A stretch of DNA of 64,000 nucleotides. Source: Ancylomarina sp048268005 (GTDB taxonomy: Bacteria > Bacteroidota > Bacteroidia > Bacteroidales > Marinifilaceae). The first letter of the stretch is position 1; every line of letters starts with the position of its first letter. This document shows, piece by piece, positions 39,657-49,414 of this stretch. The notes under the pieces were generated by a model, which did not search any database, was not told where the DNA came from, and saw nothing but the letters and a program-made list of their open reading frames with translations. A program made the translations under genes and the position numbers. Location of the stretch: assembly GCA_048268005.1 (NCBI GenBank), contig JBLWWJ010000001.1, positions 620,001 through 684,000 of the forward strand, read 5' to 3'.

Positions 39657-40430
39657 ATGGTTTCAAAGTTTAGTTTACATGTTTTGGTTTTATTGGTTTT
39701 TTCCTGCTTTATAGTGAGTCAGGGCTTTACTCAGGAGGATAGTGTCAGCGCTAAGGAGATTTTAAGAATAGCCGATGAAAAAATGCGGGGACTAAGTAGT
39801 AAGGGAGAATACAGTATGACCATTGTTCGTCCTACATGGTCGAGAACGGTTATTATGAAATCCTGGTCGAAAGGAACCGACTATTCTCTGATCTATATTA
39901 CTTCCCCTGCCAGGGAAAAGGGACAGGTGTTTCTGAAAAGGGAAAAAGACATGTGGAACTGGGTGCCTTCTATCGAAAGATTGATCAAGATTCCACCTTC
40001 TATGATGATGCAGTCCTGGATGGGATCCGATTTCACCAATGATGATTTGTTAAAGGAATCTTCTGTTCTTAAGGATTACGATCATGAGCTATCGGGAGAG
40101 GAAATCATTAGAGGTTACGATTGTTACATTTTATCCTTATACCCCAAGGAGGAGGCCCCTGTGGTTTGGGGCAAGCTTCTGATGTGGATTAGTAAGGAGG
40201 GCTACCACCGCTTGAAAACGGAATACTACGACGAAGATCAATACCTTATAAATGAAGAGAACCTGTTTGATATTCGCAAAATGGATGACCGGGAAATTCC
40301 AACCCGAATGGAGATGATTCCATTGGACAAGGAAGGAAATAAAACCATTTTTGAGTTTCTGAATGTGAAATTTAACATTGATATCGAGGAGAGTTTTTTT
40401 AGTCAACAAAATATGAAACGCGTTCGGTAA
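39657..40430 (+). CDS. LolA-like outer-membrane lipoprotein-sorting protein
   Basis: The 257-residue exported protein has a signal sequence (1-25, ending QGFTQ) and a COG2834/LolA-like half-barrel: AKEILRIADEKMRGLSSKGEYSMTIVRP, LIYITSPAREKGQVFLKREKDMWNWVPSIERLIKIPPSMMMQSWMGSDFTNDDLL and YDCYILSLYPK. The WNWVPS...I.P..M..SWMGSDF block is typical of the subgroup encoded with FtsX-type permeases. It probably carries a lipid or lipoprotein across the periplasm. It is the first of five genes packed to 44849. Confidence 0.88.
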   Translation: MVSKFSLHVLVLLVFSCFIVSQGFTQEDSVSAKEILRIADEKMRGLSSKGEYSMTIVRPTWSRTVIMKSWSKGTDYSLIYITSPAREKGQVFLKREKDMWNWVPSIERLIKIPPSMMMQSWMGSDFTNDDLLKESSVLKDYDHELSGEEIIRGYDCYILSLYPKEEAPVVWGKLLMWISKEGYHRLKTEYYDEDQYLINEENLFDIRKMDDREIPTRMEMIPLDKEGNKTIFEFLNVKFNIDIEESFFSQQNMKRVR

Positions 40431-40449
40431 CCTATATGAGTAACATCAT

Positions 40450-41700
40450 ATGAAAAACGATAATCAAGTGGGGCTAACTTATATTATAATGGCTTGGCGC
40501 AATTTGTGGCGCAACAAGAGGAGGACACTTATTACAATGACCTCCATTCTGTTTGCCATGTTTTTTGCTCTTGTGATGCGATCCATGCAAAAGGGATCCT
40601 ATGCCAATATGGTTGATAATGTCGTTGGAAGCTATACCGGATATATTCAGATACATGGGGCAGAATATTGGGATAAGAAAACCATAGATGAAAGCCTGGA
40701 TGTCAGTGAATTTCCCGAGCAGCACATTCTTGATCTAAAGAATGTAGAAGGATTGGTGCCCCGTTTGGAATCTTTTGCTCTTGCCTCCTCAGAGAATGTA
40801 ACTAAAGGAATCCTTCTGACCGGTATTAATCCTGAAAAGGAGGATCAGTTCACAGGACTTTCCGAAAAAATAGTGCATGGAGATTATCTGGACACAGGTG
40901 ACGGCAAAGTGATGTTGGCGGAGAAGTTGGCTTCCTATTTGAAATTAGGCCTTGGTGATACCCTTGTGTTGATTAGTAAGGGGTATCACGGCGTAAGTGC
41001 GGCCGGAAAGTACGCAGTGAAAGGCATCCTGCATTTTCCATCTCCGGAACTGAACAAGCAGTTGGTATATATGAATCTGGAAGATTGTCAGATGTTTTTT
41101 GGAACTGAGAATCGTTTAACCTCCTACGTTGTGCTTTTGAGTAAACATAGTCCCAAAATCATTGCTCAAAACAGGGATGCAATAAGGAAAGTTCTGTCAC
41201 AATCCTATGAGGTGATGAGTTGGCAGGAAATGATGCCTGAACTGGTGCAGATCATTGAGTCGGATAATGCTAGTGGCATAATCATGTTGGGTATTCTTTA
41301 TATGATTATTGCTTTTGGTATTATGGGGACCATCATGATGATGACCCTTGAAAGAATTCGTGAGTTTGGTGTGATGATAGCCGTGGGAATGCAAAAGTTT
41401 AGGCTTGGGATGGTTATTTTAATGGAAACAATACTGATGGGTTTAATGGGAATTACTCTGGGATCGGTTTTGAGCATGCCCTTTATTTATTACTATCATT
41501 TAAATCCGATTCGTCTCACAGGAGATGCTGCTGCCAGTATTGAATCTTTTGGTGTAGAGCCGATTATGCCCTTTGCCTGGGAGAGCTCTTTTTATTTAAA
41601 TCAAGCTCTCGTGGTGTTGATAATTACCTTGATAACGGCACTTTATCCTTTTTTTAAGGTGATTAAACTGGAACCTGTTGATGCACTTAAGAGTAAATAA
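40450..41700 (+). CDS. FtsX/LolE-type ABC transporter permease (first)
   Basis: The 416 residues have the MacB/FtsX layout: an N-terminal amphipathic start MAWRNLWRNKRRTLITM, one membrane helix (about 25-45), a periplasmic domain to about 270, and three membrane helices at about 277-300, 318-350 and 380-405. It ends with the LEPVDALKSK signature. The C-terminal MIIAFGIMGTIMMMTLERIREFGVMIAVGM segment is the FtsX core. It starts 20 bases after the LolA-like gene and would pair with the second permease and the ATPase to extract substrate from the inner membrane. Confidence 0.9.
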   Translation: MKNDNQVGLTYIIMAWRNLWRNKRRTLITMTSILFAMFFALVMRSMQKGSYANMVDNVVGSYTGYIQIHGAEYWDKKTIDESLDVSEFPEQHILDLKNVEGLVPRLESFALASSENVTKGILLTGINPEKEDQFTGLSEKIVHGDYLDTGDGKVMLAEKLASYLKLGLGDTLVLISKGYHGVSAAGKYAVKGILHFPSPELNKQLVYMNLEDCQMFFGTENRLTSYVVLLSKHSPKIIAQNRDAIRKVLSQSYEVMSWQEMMPELVQIIESDNASGIIMLGILYMIIAFGIMGTIMMMTLERIREFGVMIAVGMQKFRLGMVILMETILMGLMGITLGSVLSMPFIYYYHLNPIRLTGDAAASIESFGVEPIMPFAWESSFYLNQALVVLIITLITALYPFFKVIKLEPVDALKSK

Positions 41701-41748
41701 ATTACTGTATATCTAATTTGAACAGAACCCTTAATAGAAATAAATAAG

Positions 41749-42963
41749 ATGCTTTTAATTATTGCCTGGCGAAATATTTGGCGGAACAAGCTGCGAAGCT
41801 TTGTGGTTATTGTATCGGTAAGCCTTGGCTTGGTAGGCGGTGTTTTTTCGATGGCTATGATGTATGGTATGATTAACCAGAGGGTACGTGACATCATTGA
41901 AAATGAGATTTCACACATACAGGTACATCACCCCAGGTTTACCGAGAATTACGAGATGCAGTATATGGTACCTGAGGCTTCGGATCTGAGGGATAAACTG
42001 ATGGCCTCTTCCGAAGTAGAAGCGGTATGCAGCCGGTTGAGAATACCTGGAATGGCCAGTTCAGCGCAGTCCGGAGTAGGGGTCATGATTTTGGGTATTC
42101 AACCAGGTGAGGAACAAAAACTCACAAAAATTCATGATAAAATAGTAGAAGGTACTTATCTGGAAGGGAGAAGGAATCCCATAATCATTGGGGAGAAACT
42201 GGCTAAGAAATTGAAAGTGCGTCTTCGATCGAAAATAGTACTCACTTTTCAGCCCAGAGAGGGAGAGTTAGCTCGTGGAGCTTTCCGAATAGTAGGCATT
42301 TTCAAAACCAATAATTCGGTCTTTGATCAAGGGCAGGTTTTTGTTAAACGTACCGACCTCATTCAAATCTCCGGTTATGAAGATGATCGGGTGAATGAGA
42401 TGGCTTTATGGCTGAGAGAAGTGGATGAAGCACCAATGCTGAATAAACAATTACAGCTGAATAATCAAGAACTTCAGTTCAAGACCTGGCGAAAGATACA
42501 GCCGGACCTGGCCATGGTAACAGATTTTATGGCAGAATACTTTGTCATTTTTATGAGTATCATTTTGGCGGCGCTTGGCTTTGCTATTGTTAATACCATG
42601 TTAATGGTGGTGATGGAAAGGATACGTGAACTGGGGATGCTTATGGCCATCGGTATGAATCGGGGGCGTGTATTTCGAATGATCATTCTCGAAAGTGTAT
42701 GCCTTTGTTTGATAGGTGGTCTTGCCGGAGTGGGTATCAGTTATCTTCTGATAGAGTATTTTGGTCATGTTGGCATCGATTTGAGTCTTTTTGCTGAAGG
42801 TTTCGAATCGGTGGGCTATGCATCACAGGTTTATCCTGAGCTGGAATCCCGATTCTTTTTTATAATTGGATGCATGGTTGTTGGGATGGGAATTGGGGCT
42901 GCGGTGTATCCCGCATGGAAAGTGCTACGCTATCAGCCTGCAAAGGCTTTAAGGATGGAATAA
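41749..42963 (+). CDS. FtsX/LolE-type ABC transporter permease (second)
   Basis: The 404-residue partner of the preceding permease has the same architecture: LIIAWRNIWRNKLRSFVVIVSVSLGLVGGVFSMAMMYGM at the N-terminus, a periplasmic domain, then FAIVNTMLMVVMERIRELGMLMAIGMNRGRVFRMIILESV and a terminal LRYQPAKALRME. The two permeases are related but diverged, suggesting a heterodimer as in LolCE. The gene follows after 48 bases, and the ATPase begins 18 bases downstream. Confidence 0.9.
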   Translation: MLLIIAWRNIWRNKLRSFVVIVSVSLGLVGGVFSMAMMYGMINQRVRDIIENEISHIQVHHPRFTENYEMQYMVPEASDLRDKLMASSEVEAVCSRLRIPGMASSAQSGVGVMILGIQPGEEQKLTKIHDKIVEGTYLEGRRNPIIIGEKLAKKLKVRLRSKIVLTFQPREGELARGAFRIVGIFKTNNSVFDQGQVFVKRTDLIQISGYEDDRVNEMALWLREVDEAPMLNKQLQLNNQELQFKTWRKIQPDLAMVTDFMAEYFVIFMSIILAALGFAIVNTMLMVVMERIRELGMLMAIGMNRGRVFRMIILESVCLCLIGGLAGVGISYLLIEYFGHVGIDLSLFAEGFESVGYASQVYPELESRFFFIIGCMVVGMGIGAAVYPAWKVLRYQPAKALRME

Positions 42964-42981
42964 TCATAAATTTTTAATTGG

Positions 42982-43686
42982 ATGAAAATGGCCGTTATTG
43001 AATTGAAAGATATCCGAAAAGTATATACCGAAACCAAGGTGCCTGTTTATGCCGTAAATGGTATTGCCTTGAGTTTTGAAAAGGGTGAGTTTGCTGCCAT
43101 TGTAGGTCCTTCAGGTTCCGGAAAGACGACCCTCTTAAATATATTGGGTGGTATTGATGTGCCTTCAGAAGGAGAGGTCGTTATAGACCAGAATAATATA
43201 GCTGACCTGTCTTCCCGCAAGCTAATTGACTTTCGTTTAAGAAATATTGGTTTTGTGTTTCAGTCCTACAACCTGATTCCGGTTCTCACTGCAATCGAAA
43301 ATGTGGAGTTTATCCTTCAATTACAAGGTCAACCGAAGAAGCAACGACGAGAACGAGCTCAACAATTATTGAATGAGGTTGGTTTGGGTGATCGTATGAA
43401 TGATCGTCCTGCTCAGCTTTCCGGAGGACAGCAGCAACGAGTGGCTGTTGCCAGGGCATTGGCTTCCCGACCTCAATTCGTCCTGGCAGATGAACCAACA
43501 GCTAATCTAGACTCTAAATCAACAGAGAACCTACTCAATATCATGGAGAAACTGAATAGGGAAGAGGGAATCACTTTTATTTTTTCAACCCATGATTCGC
43601 GGGTCGTAAATAAAGCCCGCAGAGTCATCACCATTGAGGATGGTTGTGTGGTTAGCGATGAACGGATTGCTCCGAATAACATATGA
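42982..43686 (+). CDS. LolD/MacB-type ABC ATPase
   Basis: The 234-residue ATPase of the operon has Walker A GPSGSGKTT (42-50), Q-loop Gln94 in FVFQSYNLIPVLTAIENVEF, signature LSGGQQQR (146-153), Walker B FVLADEP (166-172) and His204. The YNLIPVLTA and DEPTANLDS wording is characteristic of MacB/LolD ATPases that drive mechanotransmission rather than transport through a channel. Its last four bases (ATGA) overlap the start of the beta-barrel gene, so the barrel is co-translated. Confidence 0.95.
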   Translation: MKMAVIELKDIRKVYTETKVPVYAVNGIALSFEKGEFAAIVGPSGSGKTTLLNILGGIDVPSEGEVVIDQNNIADLSSRKLIDFRLRNIGFVFQSYNLIPVLTAIENVEFILQLQGQPKKQRRERAQQLLNEVGLGDRMNDRPAQLSGGQQQRVAVARALASRPQFVLADEPTANLDSKSTENLLNIMEKLNREEGITFIFSTHDSRVVNKARRVITIEDGCVVSDERIAPNNI

Positions 43687-44849
43687 ACCCCATTATCTTA
43701 AGTATGCGTAGATTTTTGATGATAACTCTTATGCTGTTTTTTTCCGGGCTCCTTTGGGGGCAGGATAAGAACTGGTCTTTAAATGGTTATCTAAAGGATA
43801 TGCAACTGATCTACTATGTTGAACCTTCGCAAAACTGGACGAATCAGAACCTTCTGCACAATCGACTGAATTTTAAATGGTACCCTTCGTCTTCTGTCGT
43901 TTTTGTGGCTGAGATGAGAAATCGATTCTTTACGGGCAAGTTGGTGCGTGATATTCCTGAATATGGGCAGTTGATTGATCAGGATAATGGTTTTTGGTAT
44001 CTGTCAACTCTGTTGGTAGATAGAAAAGGGGCCGTGTTTCATTCTATGATCGACCGAGTTTACCTGGATTATTCCATTGGAGATTGGCAAATTCGTTTGG
44101 GGAGACAACGAATCAACTGGGGAATAAATCTGGTTTGGAATCCAAACGATGTGTTCAATACCTATTCCTTTCTGAATTTTGACTATGAGGAACGCCCGGG
44201 AACTGACGCCCTAAAGGTGCAATACTATACCAGTGCAACCTCTTCCCTGGAGCTGGTTTATCAAATGGGAGAAAGTAATGATGAAAGGGCATTGGCAAGC
44301 CGTTTTCGTTTTAATAAGTGGAATTACGATTTCCAGTTATTGGGCGGATGGGTTGAAGAAGATTTGATGTTGGGAGCAGGATGGGCAGGAGATATTCATG
44401 GAGGAGGCTTTCGAGGTGAGTTCACCTGGCTTATTCCCAGAGAGGCGAGTCATAAGGAAGCTATTATTGCTTCAGTGTCGACTGATTATAGCTTTCCCAA
44501 TAGTTTGATGCTACATGCCGGATTTTTATACAACAGCACGGGTACAAGTGATCCCATGTTTCGAACAGGCTTGTTTGCAACCGACAAAGCTTCTCCCAGG
44601 GGATTGAGCCTGGGGAAATATGCCATATTTGGGCAGGTCTCCTATCCGGTTACGCCTTTGTTTACGACTTCTCTGTCGTTTATATCTAACCCGAAGGATG
44701 GCTCCTTTGTTTTGAATCCCAGTTTGGGCTATTCTCTGGTGACTAACCTGGATCTTTTACTTGTGGGACAGCATTTCTTTGGCGATGAATTTACGGAATA
44801 TGGAGATATTGGTCAGGCTTTCTTCTTGCGTTTGAAGTGGAGCTTCTGA
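43683..44849 (+). CDS. Outer-membrane beta-barrel protein linked to the Lol-like transporter
   Basis: The 388-residue barrel has a signal peptide; the ATG at 43704 (MRRFLMITLMLFFSGLLWGQ) gives the cleaner leader, while the ATG at 43683 overlaps the ATPase stop. The mature protein has alternating strands from WSLNGYLKDMQLIYYV to the last strand AFFLRLKWSF, which ends in Phe as outer-membrane barrels do. VYLDYSIGDWQIRLGRQRINWGINLVWNPNDVFN recalls DUF1302/porin-like barrels. It is probably the outer-membrane end of the pathway set up by the four preceding genes. Confidence 0.82.
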   Translation: MNPIILSMRRFLMITLMLFFSGLLWGQDKNWSLNGYLKDMQLIYYVEPSQNWTNQNLLHNRLNFKWYPSSSVVFVAEMRNRFFTGKLVRDIPEYGQLIDQDNGFWYLSTLLVDRKGAVFHSMIDRVYLDYSIGDWQIRLGRQRINWGINLVWNPNDVFNTYSFLNFDYEERPGTDALKVQYYTSATSSLELVYQMGESNDERALASRFRFNKWNYDFQLLGGWVEEDLMLGAGWAGDIHGGGFRGEFTWLIPREASHKEAIIASVSTDYSFPNSLMLHAGFLYNSTGTSDPMFRTGLFATDKASPRGLSLGKYAIFGQVSYPVTPLFTTSLSFISNPKDGSFVLNPSLGYSLVTNLDLLLVGQHFFGDEFTEYGDIGQAFFLRLKWSF

Positions 44850-44974
44850 TATGTTTCATTATAAGCCTTTCAGCATATTTTAACAGCTTATTAAGACATT
44901 TGGATACAACTATGTTTTAAAAATGAACTATTTTAGTACTTTAAATAATTGAAATTATAAAACACTACCAATAG

Positions 44975-46093
44975 ATGAACCGAAAAGTCGTAATTGTCGT
45001 CTCAGTTGCTCTGATATTAGCCATAGCCTATGCAGGTATGGAGGGTCTAAAGAGCCTTAAAAAGCAACCACAAAAAGATATAAACCGAAAGAAAGTCCCT
45101 TTTGTAAAAGTCGAGCAAGTCAATTATCAGGCTATTGCGACGCCGATTGTAGAGAAAGGACGTTTATTGTCTAATCTGGAAGTGAACTTGAGTTCTGAGG
45201 TACCAGGACGAATTGTTGAGGTAGGTGTGCCATTGAAAGTGGGGCAGCGATTTAAGAAGGGGGATCTCTTGCTGCAGATATACGATAAGGATGCTCAAAT
45301 GGATCTTCAGGCTCAAAAAAGTAAGTTCTTAAATAAGCTGGCACAAAGTTTACCTGATATTCGTATCGACTATACCGATAGATTTGATGAGTGGATGGAC
45401 TTTTTTAATGCCATTAAGCTGGATAAGGATCTGCCTGCTCTACCGGAAATGAAATCTGGCAAGGAAAAGGTGTTCCTGGCGAGTCGTAATATCTTGGGTG
45501 ATTATTATGCCATCAAATCTGGCGAAGTTAAACTCTCCAAATATCGTATTTATGCGCCATTCACAGGTTCATATGTTCAGGTAAATACCCAAATCGGGGC
45601 GGTTGCAGGTATGGGATCCAAGCTTGCAAGTCTTATTGAATCAAGTAAGTTGGAATTGCAAGTACCTATCGAATCAGAGGATATCAAATGGTTACGTATT
45701 GGGGAACAGGTTGATATTTTAACTTCAAATGGAGAAAAAGTAGCTTCCGGTAAACTCTTACGTAAATCTGAATTTGTAGATGAAGGGACTCAGTCCATTG
45801 CTGTTTTTGTAGGTCTTAATACAAACAAGAGCGAACTCTATCAAGGTCAGTATTTAACCGCAAGGTTTAGTGGTAAATTGATTGATCAGGTCATGGAAAT
45901 CCCTCGAAATGCGGTCTTCCGCTCCAATAGAGTATTTGTTGTTGAGAAGAATATGTTGAAAGAGAAGCAAATAAATGTGCTTAAGAGAAACGAAAATACC
46001 TTGATTTTTAATGGCCTTACTAAAGGTGAACTATTGGTAACAACAGTTCCGGTAAAAGCTGCTGAAAACATGAAGGTTCAGATTCTGAAATAA
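44975..46093 (+). CDS. RND efflux periplasmic adaptor (membrane fusion protein)
   Basis: The 372-residue adaptor has an N-terminal membrane anchor or signal (about 5-27). A barrel-sandwich hybrid domain (SNLEVNLSSEVPGRIVEVGVPLKVGQRFKKGDLLLQIYDKD) is split by a short helical hairpin and continues at YRIYAPFTGSYVQVNTQIGAVAGMGSKLASLIE. A beta-barrel domain and a membrane-proximal domain (QVMEIPRNAVFRSNRVFVVEKNMLKEK) follow. It links the RND pump and the TolC-like channel encoded next; 30 bases separate it from the pump. The helical hairpin is short for the family. Confidence 0.92.
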   Translation: MNRKVVIVVSVALILAIAYAGMEGLKSLKKQPQKDINRKKVPFVKVEQVNYQAIATPIVEKGRLLSNLEVNLSSEVPGRIVEVGVPLKVGQRFKKGDLLLQIYDKDAQMDLQAQKSKFLNKLAQSLPDIRIDYTDRFDEWMDFFNAIKLDKDLPALPEMKSGKEKVFLASRNILGDYYAIKSGEVKLSKYRIYAPFTGSYVQVNTQIGAVAGMGSKLASLIESSKLELQVPIESEDIKWLRIGEQVDILTSNGEKVASGKLLRKSEFVDEGTQSIAVFVGLNTNKSELYQGQYLTARFSGKLIDQVMEIPRNAVFRSNRVFVVEKNMLKEKQINVLKRNENTLIFNGLTKGELLVTTVPVKAAENMKVQILK

Positions 46094-46123
46094 TCTTAAG
46101 TCTTAATTCTCAAATCTAAATTT

Positions 46124-49100
46124 ATGAAGCATATTATATCTCATTTTGTCAGATATCCTTTTTATGGGAAGATGATTATTGCACTTTTTGTTATTGCAGG
46201 ATTTACCTCCCTGTATCATATGAAAAAGTCATTTTTCCCAGAAACGGAATCCAAAACAATTACGGTATCCATGGTTTATCCCGGAGCTTCGCCCAAAGAG
46301 GTTGAAGAGGGGATTACCTCTCGAATTGAAGATGCCATTCGAGGCATAGTGGGTATTAAAGAAATGAACTCGGTATCATCAGAAGGGTTTGCCAGGGTAA
46401 CCATCACCACAACGGGTGATTTGAAACTGGATGAAACACTTGCTGATGTCAAGAATGCCGTTGATGGGATTCCTTCATTCCCATCAGGTGCCGAAAAAGC
46501 GGTTATTGCTAAGTTACGATCCACAACACCGGCTGTAAGGATGGCCGTGACAGGTGATGTGGATTTATTAACACTTAAGCGCTATTCCGATTTGATCTAT
46601 GACGATTTGATGCGTTCGAAAAAAATGTCTCAAATATCCATTTCAGGTTTGCCTCGTTTGGAACTATCTGTCGAGGTTAAGGAAGATGATTTGCGTCGTC
46701 ATCAGTTAACCTTTTCGGAAATTTCAACGGCTATTGCCAGCAATAATATTGATATATCTGGTGGTGTCATTAAAAATGCCAAAGAAGAAATTCTGATTCG
46801 CTCTCGTAACCGATCCGTAGATCCTGATAAGATAGGAGAGATTATTCTGCGTGCGAATCCTGATGGATCCTACATTCGATTAAGAGATGTTTGTGATATT
46901 CATTTTCAATTTGAAGATGTGCCACGTTCTTCCTATGTCAATTATAATCCAGCTGTATCGATCCGAGTAAATAAGTTGAATAATGAGGATTTGGAAGAAA
47001 TTTCAATCTTCTGTAATCAATATGCAAAGGAGTTTAATGCGGATCATACCGATGCCAAATTAGAGATCACCTTTGATTATGTGAATATGTTAGAGTCAAG
47101 ACTGAATCTACTGTATAAGAATGGTGGATATGGTTTACTTCTGGTTGTAATTGCCTTGGCTTTATTTTTAAGTTTTAGACTGTCCTTATGGGTGGCCTGG
47201 GGAATTCCAGCCTCATTTTTAGGTATGTTTATTTTTGCCAACCTAATGGGAGTGACCATTAATATGATTTCTCTTTTTGGTATGATTCTAATCATCGGTA
47301 TTCTTGTTGATGATGGTATTGTGATTGGTGAAAATATTTACACGCATTTCGAAAAAGGGAAGAGTCCTCGTCGGGCAGCCATAGATGGAACCATGGAGGT
47401 TGTGCCAGCTGTTTTAACTTCGGTAACAACAACCATGGTGGCTTTTACACCACTTCTACTTGTTACGGGTAATATGCAATTCCTTTATGAAATGGCTTTT
47501 GTTGTGGTGTTTTGTCTTGGGATTTCTCTTTTTGAAAGTCTCTTTGTACTGCCAAGTCACGTGGGGAATGAAAAGGTTCTGAATGTGAGAAAAAGACATA
47601 CTGCGTTTAACCGTTTACGGGGTAAAATTGAAAAGGGCATTATTTATATGCGTGATTACCTTTATATGAAATTTTTGACGAGAGCTATTAGATGGCGATG
47701 GATCATTGTTTTTCTGCCTGTAGCTTTCATCTTCATAACCATGGGCTTGTTTGGTGGTGGTTTTATAAAAAGTACCTTCTTCCCGAATGTAAGTTTCGAT
47801 ACCTTTAATATCAATGTGGCTTATAAGCCAGGAACCAATAAGGCCATTACGGTTAAAGCTCTGAAAGATTTCGAAGCTGTTGTTTGGGATGTGAATAAGG
47901 AACTAAAGAAGGAATTTAATGAAGATACTGATTTCATAAAATATACGAATTTAACGGCAGGTTCCGCTTTTAGTGGTCAGGAATCTGGTCCTCATGCAGG
48001 AAATATAACGGTTACACTTCGCGATATGGAAGGATCTCCTATTTCCAGTTTTGGTATTTCTAATCGAGTCAAGAAAAAGATTGGAGATGTTAATTCTGCT
48101 GAGAAGTTTACGATTGGTGCCTTCAACAGATGGGGGGCAGCTGTTTCGGTTAGTCTTTTGGGGAATAATTTGGATGAGCTTAATGCAGCCAATATCTATT
48201 TTCAGGATGAGTTAAGGAAAATGACTTCTCTGTATAATATCAATGACAACAACCCATTGGGGAGTCGTGAGGTGCGTTTGAAATTAAAGGATAAGGCCTT
48301 TTATCTGGGAATGGACTTGCGTGGCATAACAGCTCAGGTTCGTCAAGGATTCTTTGGTGGTCAGGCACAGCGTTTACAGGAAGGCAAAGATGAGATTAAG
48401 GTTTGGGTGCGTTACCCTAAAAGCGATCGTGTGTTTATCGGACAAATGGAAAGCATGAGAATCAGAACGCCGAAGGGAGAATATCCTTTATCTGAGCTGA
48501 TTGAATATGATATATTACGTGGACCAGTTAGTATTCAGCGATACAATGGTGCCCGAGAGATTCGTGTGGAAGCTGATTTATTGGATCCCAATGAACCTGT
48601 TCCTCCTATTTTAGAAGAAGTGACCAATAATATTCTACCAGTACTTAAGGAGAAATTTCCGAGTGTACGACCAGAGTATCAAGGCCAACAAAAACGTTCA
48701 GCCGAGGATATCGCAGAGATGAAAACTTATTTCTCTGTTGCTTTTATTGCAATCATGTTTATCGTGATGATTCATTTTAGAAGTTTCACTCAAGGGATGA
48801 TTGTGATTATGATGGTACCTCTGGGTATTATTGGTTCTACATGGGGACATGGTATAGAAGGTGTTCAGGTTTCGATGCTTAGTGTTTGGGGGATGGTTGC
48901 GCTTTCGGGGGTGATTATTAACGATGCTGTCGTCTTCCTCTCCAAGTATAATTCTTATTTGAAGGAAGGCATGAATCCTGAAGCTGCTGTTATTGGTGCA
49001 GGGAAAGCTCGTTTTAGAGCTATTGTTTTGACAACCATTACCACATCGGTTGGTTTATATCCACTAATTCTGGAGAATTCATTCCAGGCTCAATTTTTGA

Positions 49101-49288
49101 TTCCAATGGCTATTGCTTTAGCTTACGGTGTCTTGGTTGGAACATTCTTTATTCTAACACTTTTCCCAATCATCATTCTTGTTTTGAATGATATTAAGCG
49201 TAAGGTTAAGGAGTTGTGGACGGGTGATAAAGTTGATCCAATTGATGTAGAACCTGCAATTAAGGAAGCAAAAGTAACTTTAGATTAA
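46124..49288 (+). CDS. RND-family efflux transporter (AcrB/MexB-like)
   Basis: The 1054-residue inner-membrane pump has twelve membrane helices and two large periplasmic loops. The N-terminus FVRYPFYGKMIIALFVIAGFTSLYHMKKSFFPETE and VSMVYPGASPKEVEEGITSRIEDAI are characteristic. Helix 4, GILVDDGIVIGENIYTHFEKGKSPRRAAIDG, carries the paired proton-relay Asp residues. The second half repeats the pattern with VVMIHFRSFTQGMIVIMMVPLGIIGSTWG and GVIINDAVVFLSKYN. It exports drugs, lipids or metabolites by proton antiport; the substrate cannot be inferred. The adaptor precedes it and the channel follows. Confidence 0.95.
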   Translation: MKHIISHFVRYPFYGKMIIALFVIAGFTSLYHMKKSFFPETESKTITVSMVYPGASPKEVEEGITSRIEDAIRGIVGIKEMNSVSSEGFARVTITTTGDLKLDETLADVKNAVDGIPSFPSGAEKAVIAKLRSTTPAVRMAVTGDVDLLTLKRYSDLIYDDLMRSKKMSQISISGLPRLELSVEVKEDDLRRHQLTFSEISTAIASNNIDISGGVIKNAKEEILIRSRNRSVDPDKIGEIILRANPDGSYIRLRDVCDIHFQFEDVPRSSYVNYNPAVSIRVNKLNNEDLEEISIFCNQYAKEFNADHTDAKLEITFDYVNMLESRLNLLYKNGGYGLLLVVIALALFLSFRLSLWVAWGIPASFLGMFIFANLMGVTINMISLFGMILIIGILVDDGIVIGENIYTHFEKGKSPRRAAIDGTMEVVPAVLTSVTTTMVAFTPLLLVTGNMQFLYEMAFVVVFCLGISLFESLFVLPSHVGNEKVLNVRKRHTAFNRLRGKIEKGIIYMRDYLYMKFLTRAIRWRWIIVFLPVAFIFITMGLFGGGFIKSTFFPNVSFDTFNINVAYKPGTNKAITVKALKDFEAVVWDVNKELKKEFNEDTDFIKYTNLTAGSAFSGQESGPHAGNITVTLRDMEGSPISSFGISNRVKKKIGDVNSAEKFTIGAFNRWGAAVSVSLLGNNLDELNAANIYFQDELRKMTSLYNINDNNPLGSREVRLKLKDKAFYLGMDLRGITAQVRQGFFGGQAQRLQEGKDEIKVWVRYPKSDRVFIGQMESMRIRTPKGEYPLSELIEYDILRGPVSIQRYNGAREIRVEADLLDPNEPVPPILEEVTNNILPVLKEKFPSVRPEYQGQQKRSAEDIAEMKTYFSVAFIAIMFIVMIHFRSFTQGMIVIMMVPLGIIGSTWGHGIEGVQVSMLSVWGMVALSGVIINDAVVFLSKYNSYLKEGMNPEAAVIGAGKARFRAIVLTTITTSVGLYPLILENSFQAQFLIPMAIALAYGVLVGTFFILTLFPIIILVLNDIKRKVKELWTGDKVDPIDVEPAIKEAKVTLD

Positions 49289-49320
49289 AGAGGAAAATAA
49301 GGCTAAAGGTTAAAGTAAAT

Positions 49321-49353
49321 AAGGATAAAGGATAAAGGATAAAGGATAAAGGA
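49321..49353. repeat. Tandem heptamer AAGGATA, about 4.7 copies
   Basis: AAGGATA is repeated four times plus a partial unit in the 126-base gap between the RND pump and the TolC-like gene, after related AAGGCTAAAGGTTAAAG text. The same words occur at 2676-2693 and, reversed, at 56856-56880. The tract could expand or contract by slippage. Confidence 0.6.
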
Positions 49354-49414
49354 GCCTGTCGACTTTCGAGTATTTGACTTTTCAGACCTTTTGGATTTTT
49401 ATAAAATAGAAACA

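Noticed and set aside
49391..49414. TTG start for the TolC-family gene
   Set aside because: The ATG at 49415 opens directly into a standard signal peptide, while the extra residues are not leader-like.
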